Source: Sphingomonadaceae bacterium
Lineage (GTDB): Bacteria; Pseudomonadota; Alphaproteobacteria; Sphingomonadales; Sphingomonadaceae
Reading direction: 5' to 3'
Length of the DNA: 10,626 bases
Assembly: GCA_009923795.1 (NCBI GenBank)
Contig: RFSU01000069.1
Span: 1-10,626, forward strand
Shown here: piece after piece, positions 1 through 7,288 of the stretch
How the letters are laid out: each line of letters starts with the position of its first letter
How positions within the stretch are numbered: the first letter of the stretch is position 1
Made by a program: the position numbers and the translations under genes
The notes under the pieces: model-generated
Databases searched by the model: none
The model's input: the letters and a program-made list of their open reading frames with translations, nothing else
Told to the model about the DNA's origin: nothing

Positions 1-728
1 CGCGCATGGCGATGACCCTTCCCGCCTATAAAAAGGGCGGGTCATCCGGCCTGACCTGTAGCGACTGCCACACACCATCGGCCGACAAATCGACCTTTGA
101 AGCCGTTGATATGGAGAAGGATTGCAGCAGCTGCCACAGCCTTGGCTTGGGTAAGGTCGGCAACACGGTGCTGACCCTGCGACATGGCGATGCGCGTCAG
201 ACGATTGCCGAAATCAAGGCGCTGTATCGCGGGGCGAGTGCACAATCATTGCCAACCAACGGCTTTCTCGCCGGTCGCCACATTCCCGGAAGCGTCAGTC
301 CATCTTCGAAAGCGGCGATGCCAATTCCCAGTGCAGATGCTGCGATCCGTCGTATATTCTCACAAGGTGGCACCTGTTACGAATGCCATCAGGTGGTCGC
401 ACCGGCCAATCCGGCAAGCCTTGATTTCACGGTAAAGCCCGTCTCGGTTCCGAAGATCTATATGTCAAAGGCCTGGTTTGACCATAAGGCACATGACACC
501 GCCAAATGCGAAACTTGCCACACGGCACCAAAATCAAAAAGCGCAACAGATGTGCTGATGCCGGGTATCAAGACCTGCCAGACATGCCACGCAGGCGCGA
601 CGCCGCAGCATGAGAAGATCCAGTCGACCTGCTCAATGTGTCATGGCTATCACTTTGAAGATACGCTCAAGACGAAAAAGGGCACAGGTTCAGCCGCAAC
701 CAAAATCAGCTTCAGATCGCCGAGTTGA
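1..728 (+). CDS. Multiheme cytochrome c, cytochrome c3-like (partial, C-terminal part)
   Basis: The reading frame is open from the left edge, so the gene begins upstream. The first ATG, at 6, gives no signal peptide and falls inside a heme-rich domain, so it is unlikely to be the true start. Counting residues from that Met, six CXXCH heme motifs are visible: CSDCH 18-22, CSSCH 40-44, CYECH 124-128, CETCH 168-172, CQTCH 191-195 and CSMCH 209-213. The first two form a pair, then an 80-residue stretch without hemes, then four more. The FDHKAH segment before CETCH and the closely spaced CXXCH pairs resemble cytochrome c3/c7-type or doubled-CXXCH proteins, which are periplasmic electron carriers. 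The total heme number is unknown because the N-terminus is missing. The role is inferred from the motifs and from the cytochrome genes downstream. It is separated from the phosphodiesterase gene by 188 bases. Confidence 0.88.
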   Translation, partial: RMAMTLPAYKKGGSSGLTCSDCHTPSADKSTFEAVDMEKDCSSCHSLGLGKVGNTVLTLRHGDARQTIAEIKALYRGASAQSLPTNGFLAGRHIPGSVSPSSKAAMPIPSADAAIRRIFSQGGTCYECHQVVAPANPASLDFTVKPVSVPKIYMSKAWFDHKAHDTAKCETCHTAPKSKSATDVLMPGIKTCQTCHAGATPQHEKIQSTCSMCHGYHFEDTLKTKKGTGSAATKISFRSPS

Positions 729-916
729 CCGTTGAATTGAGTTAAATAATTAAAAATAAAAACAAATTTGCCGTAATTTTTTTAGGAATTTGGAAAGGCC
801 TTTTTCTTAGCGGAAGGGCTAATCCTGCAAAAAAATTGAGCAATGGTTGAACCGATTGAGCCCAGCACAAAGGGTATTACAGCGGTCTCAGTTTGTGCTC
901 TAACAAAGGCTAGGCC
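729..916. other. Intergenic region with AT-rich tract
   Basis: The first 60 bases or so after the cytochrome stop are strikingly AT-rich compared with the genes around them. An imperfect all-A/T stem (764-768 with 775-779, loop TGCCGT) is followed by a T7 run at 777-783. This could act as a weak terminator, but the stem is poor. A gap-free palindrome, AAAGGCCTTT, lies at 794-803. I see no convincing -35/-10 pair for the phosphodiesterase gene. A modest AAAGG ribosome-binding site lies at 905-909, 7 bases before its ATG. Confidence 0.3.
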
Positions 917-1759
917 ATGTTGATTGCGCAAATTACGGACATCCATTTGGGATTTGAGCCAGATAATCCTGCGGAGTTTAATCGCCAGCGCCTTGACCGG
1001 ATTATTGGAAAGTTGGCGACAATGTCTCCTGCTCCAGATCTGCTCATATGTTCCGGCGATTTGACGGATAAGGGCGATGAAGCCAGCTATCGACATCTGA
1101 AAGAGGCCCTGTCCCAGCTGCCGTGCGAGACATATTTGTGTGTGGGCAATCATGACGACCGCGACAATTTTTTGAAGCATTTCCCTACAACGCCCACGTA
1201 TGGCGGGTTTGTCCATTATGCTGTTGATAAAGAAGAATTCGTTCTGGTTGTTTTAGACACGCTTGAGCCCGGCCTACATGGTGGTGCCTTTTGCGAGGCC
1301 AGAGCAACATGGCTTGAGAACACTCTAAATCTTTATGGCGAACGCCCCATTCTCATCGTGTTGCATCATCCGCCGGTGCAGCATGGCATTGAATGGATGG
1401 ATGCAAATCCCGATGCCGATTGGATCAAACGCTTGGCCGGGGTTCTGCGCAACAGGCGCAATATCAAGGCCATGCTGGCGGGCCATGTACACCGATCCTT
1501 TACGACCAGTTTTGAAGGACATGTTTTGTCCGTGACCGCTTCATCCGCGCCGCAAGTCGCCTTAGAACTTGCGCCGATGGATCCGTCTGTCCCGGATGGC
1601 CGACCGCTGATTGTCGCTGAAGAACCGGGGTACACCTTGCACCATTGGACCGGTAACACACTGGTCTCCTTCTTCGAAGATGCTGGGGATTATGACACCC
1701 TCGCCAGTTATGATTTGGGGCTTCAGGGGTTCGTCAAAGACATGCTCTCCCACAAATAA
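917..1759 (+). CDS. Class III (CpdA/GpdQ-like) metallophosphodiesterase
   Basis: This 280-residue protein carries the complete calcineurin-like metallophosphoesterase signature: D8-x-H10 at the N-terminus, GD at 47-48 in SGDLTD, GNHD at 77-80, the HH pair at 150-151 and GHVH at 189-192. Their spacing is close to that of the glycerophosphodiesterase GpdQ and cAMP phosphodiesterase CpdA, which have a similar length. These enzymes use a two-metal centre to hydrolyse phosphodiesters such as cyclic nucleotides or glycerophosphodiesters. No signal peptide is present, so it is expected in the cytoplasm. The start is supported by AAAGG at 905-909 and by the D-x-H motif lying at the usual distance from it. 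It is flanked by cytochrome genes on the same strand but is separated by gaps on both sides, so joint transcription is uncertain. The exact substrate cannot be decided from sequence; cAMP would be a regulatory role. Confidence 0.9.
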   Translation: MLIAQITDIHLGFEPDNPAEFNRQRLDRIIGKLATMSPAPDLLICSGDLTDKGDEASYRHLKEALSQLPCETYLCVGNHDDRDNFLKHFPTTPTYGGFVHYAVDKEEFVLVVLDTLEPGLHGGAFCEARATWLENTLNLYGERPILIVLHHPPVQHGIEWMDANPDADWIKRLAGVLRNRRNIKAMLAGHVHRSFTTSFEGHVLSVTASSAPQVALELAPMDPSVPDGRPLIVAEEPGYTLHHWTGNTLVSFFEDAGDYDTLASYDLGLQGFVKDMLSHK

Positions 1760-1785
1760 TGCCTAATATTGCAAGATAATCATCG

Positions 1786-1814
1786 CTCTTGGGCGGCTGC
1801 GTCAGGCCCGAGAG
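1786..1814 (+). terminator. Hairpin downstream of the phosphodiesterase gene, possible terminator
   Basis: CTCTTGGGC at 1786-1794 pairs with GCCCGAGAG at 1806-1814. This gives nine base pairs with one G-U wobble and an 11-base loop, beginning 27 bases after the phosphodiesterase stop. The position fits a transcript end. No T run follows, so it is not a canonical intrinsic terminator; it could instead stabilise the 3' end or act with Rho. Confidence 0.35.
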
Positions 1815-2053
1815 GGACAAGGCGCGTCACCGGACATTTATGTCGTCCATATTGACCTTATCTTGCCGCCAATACGGCAGCGAATTTCGGTCGAATTGCT
1901 TGATTTTTCGGGATTTTCAGCGAAACCGAATATCGACCTGTCCTTTATCGCGATAGAGAGCCAGGTCGGCAGGCATTAAGTCGTTTTTAAATGGTTTTGT
2001 GCGTGTTGTTCGGAACGCCGGGGGGTGTTCAGCGGTTGATAATGAACCAAGTT

Positions 2054-2060
2054 GGGGGCG
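2054..2060 (+). promoter_or_regulatory. Ribosome-binding site deciding the start at 2066
   Basis: A G-rich GGGGGCG stretch ends 5 bases before the ATG at 2066. The in-frame ATGs at 1991 and 2042 have no comparable purine-rich sequence in front of them. This favours 2066 as the start of the c554-like cytochrome. Confidence 0.45.
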
Positions 2061-2065
2061 TATTC

Positions 2066-3478
2066 ATGGACAGTTCGGACGCCGCCTCTATGGCTGGCAG
2101 CCACGTGCGAGGCCTCTCACGCCTATTTGGTATCCTGTTCGCACTCATCGCCCTTGGAGCGATCATTTATGTGAGCTTTGCTGGAGCGCAACCCGCGACG
2201 GCAACCGATGTGCAGCAAAATGTACACCTTGGGGTCGCGAGCTGCGCGGGATCAACCTGTCATGGTCGACAAGTCGCTGACGGTGCCGTAGTGCGTCAGG
2301 ATGAAGTCTTGCGGTGGCAAGAGGACTCCTCTCCTTCCGGCGCGCATAGCCGCGCTTTCCGCACATTGGGCACCGCACGGTCTGCCGCGATTGCGCGCAA
2401 TATTGGGCTGGCTTCTGCACAAACAGCACCCATGTGCCTAGGATGCCACGCCGAAAAGGCCGCCGCAACTGGACCCAAATTCCAAATTTCTGACGGCGTT
2501 GGGTGTGAATCTTGCCATGGTGCGGCGTCGGGCTGGATCAGCAGCCATTACGCCGTAGGTGCGTCTCATGCACGCAATGTTGCTCAAGGCATGATCCCGC
2601 TTGATGACCCGAAGGCGCGGGCATCCAACTGCCTCGATTGCCATTTTGGATCGGCAAAGAGCGGCCAGTTTGTGAGCCATCGGATTATGGCCGCAGGCCA
2701 CCCGCGCGTAACATTTGAACTTGACTTGTTCACGGGTCTGCAGGCGCATCACGACGAAGATAGCGATTATATCAAGCGCAAGGGTCGCCGAGATCCGGTG
2801 CAAGATTGGGCTGTTGGGCAAGCCATGGCATTGGGCCGCGCTTTGACGCTCTGGTCAGACCCGAAGCTGGGTCAAGAGGGCGTGTTCCCCGAATATTACT
2901 TCTTTGATTGCCATAGCTGTCACCGACAGATTTCGGATGAGGCATCTTACCGGGCAGCGGCTGTTGCCAATCCGGGGCGCCCCATCCCCCGAGGGATGGC
3001 TCCCTTTAGCGATGGCAACATGATCATGCTGAGCGCCGCGGCGCGTCGCTTGTCTCCTGCCTTGGGGCAACGCTTTGACGCCGACAGCAAGGCATTCCAT
3101 GCCGCCCTTGCAAGCGACAGAGCCTCTGCCTTGAAAGCCGCCGCGCGCCTTCGGGCGACGTCCCAAGACTTGTTGAACAGCTTTTCAAGCCGACGCTTTT
3201 CAAAGGCGGATATTCTCGCTTTGGTTAGCAGCATCAGCGACGCGGCCATTCGGTCTCGATACACAGATTATGAAGGCAGCACGCAGGCGGTCATGGCCAT
3301 CGACACCTTGCTCAATGCATTGGTGAACAATGGGTCGGTCAGCGCAAGCAAAGCTGCCGCCATAAGGCAGGACATCAACCGAGCTTATGCGGCTGTAAAA
3401 GACCCCTATGGCTATCAACCGCTCGCTTTCCGCGCATCTTTGACCAATGCGAGCCAGGCCATCGGTGCGCTTCAATGA
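2066..3478 (+). CDS. Multiheme cytochrome c, cytochrome c554-like
   Basis: From the ATG at 2066 the protein has 470 residues. A hydrophobic segment at about 20-41 followed by AQPATA indicates a signal peptide or N-terminal membrane anchor, so the heme domain is placed in the periplasm. Heme-binding motifs are CAGSTCH 60-66 (a CX4CH variant), CLGCH 124-128, CESCH 147-151, CLDCH 189-193 and CHSCH 282-286, giving four classical sites and one wide one. The pattern, with GVGCESCHG and HRIMAAGHPR, resembles the cytochrome c554/multiheme c family of electron-transfer proteins. Residues 290-470 lack heme motifs and look α-helical and Ala-rich. Starts at 1991 (495 residues) or 2042 are possible; 2066 is preferred for its ribosome-binding site. 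The stop codon overlaps the ATG of the following lipoprotein gene, which implies translational coupling. An electron-carrier role is well supported; the partner and substrate are unknown. Confidence 0.87.
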   Translation: MDSSDAASMAGSHVRGLSRLFGILFALIALGAIIYVSFAGAQPATATDVQQNVHLGVASCAGSTCHGRQVADGAVVRQDEVLRWQEDSSPSGAHSRAFRTLGTARSAAIARNIGLASAQTAPMCLGCHAEKAAATGPKFQISDGVGCESCHGAASGWISSHYAVGASHARNVAQGMIPLDDPKARASNCLDCHFGSAKSGQFVSHRIMAAGHPRVTFELDLFTGLQAHHDEDSDYIKRKGRRDPVQDWAVGQAMALGRALTLWSDPKLGQEGVFPEYYFFDCHSCHRQISDEASYRAAAVANPGRPIPRGMAPFSDGNMIMLSAAARRLSPALGQRFDADSKAFHAALASDRASALKAAARLRATSQDLLNSFSSRRFSKADILALVSSISDAAIRSRYTDYEGSTQAVMAIDTLLNALVNNGSVSASKAAAIRQDINRAYAAVKDPYGYQPLAFRASLTNASQAIGALQ

Positions 3479-5426
3479 TGAAGCGTCAAAGGCTTCGCCA
3501 AACATCTGCTCTTGTCCTGGCGGGTATGCTGCTGTCGAGTTGCGGGCCCGGAGGCTCAAATCAGACCGCATCCCCAACTCCAACAACGGCGTCCACTACG
3601 GCACTACGGCTCCCACGACGGGCTATCCCGTACGCAGCGTTGAGGCCCTCAGCACAACTGAGGTTGAGAAGATTTTGGCGCAGGCCATTGAAGAGGCCTC
3701 GGCTCGCCGTCTTCCCGCGACCATTGCGGTCGTCGATCGCGTCGGGAATGTTCTTGGCGTCTTTTCTATGCAAGGCGCTCGCGCCACAGCCCTCACGCGG
3801 CCAGCATCGAACGGAGACAATAGCGACGTTCAAAATCTGACCGTGCCGGCTGCCGCAGGTGCGATTTCAAAGGCTGTGACGGCCGCCTATCTCTCGTCCA
3901 GCGGAAATGCCTTCTCCACCCGCACGGCAAGCCAGATCGTGCAGGAACATTTTCCACCCGGCCCCAGCACAGCAGGTCTGGAAAGCGGGCCACTTTTTGG
4001 GGTGCAATTCAGCCAGCTTCCTTGCTCTGACCTCAGCAGCCGTTTCGGGCAGGGCTTTATCGGGCCAAAGCGCTCACCTTTGGGTATGGCAGCCGATGCG
4101 GGCGGCCTACCGCTTTACAAATACGGCGTTGTCGTGGGCGGCATCGGCATCATGGCCGATGGCGATTATGGCTTTGATCCCAATACGCTGGACATTGATC
4201 AAGACGATGAAGAGTTTATCGCACTGGCCGGAACGATCGGTTTTGCGGCGCCAGAATCCATTGAGGCTGGTCGCATTTCGGTCGATGGGACGTTTCTTCG
4301 TTTTGCGGATGCCATTGCCAACGGCCTCAGAGCCACTGGAACGGCTCGGTCATTCGCAGCCCTTTCATCGACCGGGTCGCTTGTCGCTGTGCGCGGCTAT
4401 AGCAACGCTGCAATCATTGCCGGCACGCCTTATGGCACCGAAGCGTCTGGCATTCGGCGTGCTACCAGCGCTGAGTTTTCTGATGCCGATGCTTTTCTGC
4501 TGAGCAATGGACAAGGGGCTGCGCGCTATCCTTTCCGGCCCGGTTCCGAACCATCTGGCGCGCTGTCTGCTGCCGAAGTTCGGGCGATCCTCGAAGAAGC
4601 CTTTCTCATCATGAAGCGCGCCCGTGCGCAGATCCGCAAGCCACTCGACAGCAAAGCTGAAGTGACAATCTCCGTCGTTGATTCAAATGGAACCGTGTTG
4701 GGGCAGGTGCGCTCTCCAGATGCACCGGTGTTCGGCATTGACGTCTCGCTCCAGAAAGCACGGACTGCCGCCTTTTTCTCAAATGCCAACGCCGCCTCTG
4801 ACCTTCAGGGCGCGAATGACGCGAATGTCTCTAAATATCTGACGGCCTATCGCGGCTTTTTGGCAAACCAATCCCAATTGACCGGGGATAAGGCGATTAG
4901 TGCGCGTTGGATTGGCCTGCTCGCCCGTCCCTATTTCCCAGACGGTCAGTTGAATACGGTGAATGGTCCGCTCTCGCGTCCGATTGGTCAGTTTAATCCG
5001 TTCTCAACCGGTCTTCAATCCGCGCTCATTCTCAAGAATTTGGCCGCGCACCTTGCCTTTGTGACAGGGGCCAGCTCTTCGGATACCGAGGCACGCTGCT
5101 CCACCCTGCCCGCAAATTTGGCTGGCCAAAATCGTCTGCAAAACGGCATTCAGATTTTCCCCGGCGCTGTGCCAATTTATCGCGGCACGACCTTGGTGGG
5201 AGCTATCGGCACATCGGGCGACGGTATTGATCAGGACGATATGATCAGCTTCATGGGCCTGTTCAACGCCTCCGCGCGACTGGGCGGGTTCAGCAATGCG
5301 CCGATCAGCTTGCGTGCGTCCAACATCTTCTTCTCGCAGGGCGGCAACACAACATTGCCATACGCCCAATGCCCCTTTGCGCCTTTCCTCGACACGAACG
5401 CGCAAAACATATGCCAGGGGAAATAG
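3478..5426 (+). CDS. HbpS/GlcG-type (DUF336) heme-binding lipoprotein, two domains, frameshifted
   Basis: The gene starts at the ATG at 3478 (or the adjacent ATG at 3475), overlapping the upstream stop. It first encodes a lipoprotein signal peptide with lipobox LSSC (Cys22, codon 3541), then a Thr/Pro/Ser-rich linker. The frame must then shift at about 3594-3610 into the frame that ends at 5426. Uncorrected, the lipoprotein frame stops at 3840 after 120 residues. With one 8-bp repeat copy removed, it reads as 646 residues. The body has two HbpS/GlcG-like units: LSTTEVEKILAQAIEEA with TIAVVDRVGNVLG (from about 3648, with GVVVGGIGI and IDQDDEE to about 4230), and LSAAEVRAILEEAF with TISVVDSNGTVLG (from about 4560, with GAIGTSGDGIDQDD to about 5250). 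Family members bind or degrade heme; here a lipid-anchored heme-handling or accessory role for the cytochromes is inferred. No CXXCH is present. An automatic caller may start it at 3447, in the body frame, which would lose the signal peptide. Confidence 0.82.
3594..3610 (+). repeat. 8-bp tandem duplication at the lipoprotein frameshift
   Basis: ACTACGGC occurs at 3595-3602 and again at 3603-3610 with no spacer; the period-8 match also includes C3594. It lies in the Thr-rich linker just after the lipobox. Eight is not a multiple of three, so the second copy throws the signal peptide out of frame with the DUF336 body. With one copy the linker reads ASTTAPTTGYPV without interruption. Confidence 0.9.
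5416..5421 (+). promoter_or_regulatory. Ribosome-binding site of the β-barrel gene
   Basis: AGGGGA lies at the 3' end of the lipoprotein gene, 10 bases before the ATG at 5432. It supports that ATG over in-frame ATGs at 5369 and 5411, which would put extra polar residues ahead of the signal peptide. Confidence 0.5.
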
Positions 5427-5431
5427 GCGAC

Positions 5432-7288
5432 ATGCGTGCAGTCCTTCTTCCTTTCTTGCTTCTCGCCACAGGCGCACGCGCAGCCTCTGCGCAGGACGTC
5501 CCTGTGTCGGCTCCTGAAGCCGACGCAGAAAGTCCAGCGCCTCTGTATGAGATTGATGCAGATGGCGCGCTCATTGAGGGACGCCGGATACCGGGCCGCG
5601 AACGTGTGCTTCCCGATAAAGTCACCCAGACCAATCCGGGAGCCGTCCGCACACCACCGCCCGAAGCATTTCCAACCGAACAGCTCCCCATTCCCGATCG
5701 CTGGCGTCTGATCCAGACACTCGGGATCGTGAAAGAAAAATGGTGGGATCCCTATCACCAGAACACCTATAAGGGAGATCGCCCGATCAGCCTTGAAAAG
5801 AAGCCAACATGGCTTCCGATCAAGAGCGAGGATTGGTTTCTTGCCGCCTCACTTATCTCCGACACGATTGTCGAGCCACGCAGCTTCCCGCAACCTGTGG
5901 GGCGTCAGGTGAATGAAAGTGCAGGCGACTTGGACGTCTTCGGGCGCACCAGCAGCCTTGTCGCGGCGCAGACGTTCATTGGTGCGGTCTCTCTGTTTAA
6001 AGGATCAACGGCGTTTAAGCCGCCAGAGGTCGAATACAAAATTGCGCTCGCGTTTAATACATCCTTTGTCGACATTTCTGAGCGTCGGTTGCTCTTTGTT
6101 GAGCCAAGCCGTCGCAGCCATCGCTATGATCATTTTCTCGGCGTGCAAGAATTCTTCGTCGACAAGCATTTGCGCAATGTGTCTGACCGCTATGACTTTG
6201 ACAGTGTCCGCATTGGCATCCAGCCCTTTCAGGCGGATTTCCGCGGCTTTTTGTTCAACGATCTGCAACTGGGTGTTCGCTATTTTGGCAATCGCGACAA
6301 CAACCGCGTCCAGTATAATTATGGCGTCTTTTGGCGGCTGGAAAAGGACACGAATTCTGGCCTGAATAGTGTTGTCAAAACGCCTCGTAAGGACTGGGTC
6401 GGCTATGTGAACGTCTATCGGCAGGATTTCCCTGTACCTGCCGTCACCAGTCAGCTGACCGTGGTATATAACATGAACCGCGAAGCCAAGAATATTCACA
6501 TCGATGATAATGGTTTTCCCGTGCGCCCTGCCCTGCTCGGCAATATACGCGGTCGCAATTACGATGTTGTCTATCTTGGATATAATGCAGATGGTCATGC
6601 GGGCCGGGTGAACTTCACTTCCTCCCTTTATGCCGCTTTGGGAAGTGATCGAAATAGCCTCTTTACCGGTCGCCCTGCGCAAATTCGGGCGGGGTTTGCC
6701 GCCGTTGAGGCGAGCTATGACAGGAACTGGGCACGTTTCCGGGTCTCGGGCCTCTATGCGACGGGGGACAAAAACCCCTATGACAATCGGGAAACGGGCT
6801 TTGATGCCATCTTGGAAAACCCAATTTTTGCGGGGGCCGATACCAGCTATTGGATTAGGCAATCCTTGCCCTTTGCAGGCGGTGGCCGTGTCATTGGGGT
6901 AAATGGGCGCAATGGCGTTCTCAATTCTTTGCGTTCCTCAAAAGACGAAGGGCAGAGCAATTTCAACAATCCCGGCACGATCCTCCTGGGTGCAGGTGCT
7001 GACTTTGATCTGACCCCTCAATTCCGGTTGTCGACTAACGCCAACCACCTTTGGTTCGCAAACACGGCGACCGTGCAGGAACTTCGTAATGAAGGCTCTA
7101 TTCCACGCGCTATTGGCTGGGATTTGTCGGCGGCAGCCATATGGCGACCATCGATGATCCAGAATGTGGTGTTCAGATTATCCGGCGCGATGCTGGAACC
7201 TGGGCCAGCCTTTAAAGATCTCTACACAACCACCAGTGGCAATAAGCGCCATTATTCCGTCCTCTTTAACACGGTCTTGTCTTACTAA
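5432..7288 (+). CDS. Outer-membrane β-barrel protein (putative porin of a cytochrome conduit)
   Basis: The product has 618 residues from the ATG at 5432, with a clean signal peptide (hydrophobic LLPFLLLATGA, likely cleaved after ASA at 18-20). A Pro-rich periplasmic-type leader follows, then a conserved-looking block WWDPYHQNTYKGDRPI around residues 105-120. The rest shows alternating hydrophobic and aromatic strands separated by polar loops (for example FRGFLFNDLQLGVRYFG and VNFTSSLYAALG), and the chain ends in Tyr, as expected for a barrel inserted by the BAM machinery. I noticed no cysteine, so it binds no heme c. The region with ATGDKNPYDNRETGFDAI is reminiscent of alginate-export-type barrels, but this is only a weak resemblance. 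It starts 5 bases after the lipoprotein stop and its stop overlaps the next ATG. Sitting between cytochrome genes, it could be the sheath of a porin-cytochrome complex; a general porin is the alternative. Confidence 0.8.
   Translation: MRAVLLPFLLLATGARAASAQDVPVSAPEADAESPAPLYEIDADGALIEGRRIPGRERVLPDKVTQTNPGAVRTPPPEAFPTEQLPIPDRWRLIQTLGIVKEKWWDPYHQNTYKGDRPISLEKKPTWLPIKSEDWFLAASLISDTIVEPRSFPQPVGRQVNESAGDLDVFGRTSSLVAAQTFIGAVSLFKGSTAFKPPEVEYKIALAFNTSFVDISERRLLFVEPSRRSHRYDHFLGVQEFFVDKHLRNVSDRYDFDSVRIGIQPFQADFRGFLFNDLQLGVRYFGNRDNNRVQYNYGVFWRLEKDTNSGLNSVVKTPRKDWVGYVNVYRQDFPVPAVTSQLTVVYNMNREAKNIHIDDNGFPVRPALLGNIRGRNYDVVYLGYNADGHAGRVNFTSSLYAALGSDRNSLFTGRPAQIRAGFAAVEASYDRNWARFRVSGLYATGDKNPYDNRETGFDAILENPIFAGADTSYWIRQSLPFAGGGRVIGVNGRNGVLNSLRSSKDEGQSNFNNPGTILLGAGADFDLTPQFRLSTNANHLWFANTATVQELRNEGSIPRAIGWDLSAAAIWRPSMIQNVVFRLSGAMLEPGPAFKDLYTTTSGNKRHYSVLFNTVLSY

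Larger units (their letters stand above)
1760..2065. other. Intergenic region upstream of the four-gene cytochrome unit
   Basis: No gene is apparent in this roughly 300-base stretch. It holds a 9-bp hairpin just after the phosphodiesterase gene (entered separately) and two small inverted repeats: GACAT-TT-ATGTC at 1833-1844 and TGCCG-CCAATA-CGGCA at 1864-1879. Either could be an operator, but nothing ties them to a known regulator. A TTGACC hexamer at 1852-1857 resembles a -35 box, but no good -10 lies at the right distance. The promoter of the downstream operon is expected here and was not identified. An in-frame ATG at 1991 would extend the next gene, but it lacks a ribosome-binding site. 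Confidence 0.4.

Noticed and set aside
764..783. Intrinsic terminator after the first cytochrome gene
   Set aside because: The T7 run is present, but the stem is five A-T pairs and would be unstable, so it is not entered as a terminator.
1852..1880. TTGACC as the -35 box of a sigma-70-type promoter for the cytochrome operon
   Set aside because: No reasonable -10 hexamer lies 16-18 bases downstream.
3447..3602. ATG at 3447 as the true start of the DUF336 gene, in the same frame as its body
   Set aside because: It lacks a ribosome-binding site, overlaps the cytochrome gene, and its first 50 residues are the out-of-frame reading of a clear lipoprotein signal peptide that starts at 3478.
3570..3620. 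Programmed ribosomal -1 frameshift joining the lipoprotein leader to its body
   Set aside because: There is no X-XXY-YYZ slippery heptamer and no obvious downstream stem or pseudoknot. The 8-bp duplication explains the shift without it.
6005..6862. Long minus-strand reading frame of 285 codons inside the β-barrel gene
   Set aside because: It lies wholly antisense to a gene with a signal peptide and barrel features, and its translation shows no recognisable domain.
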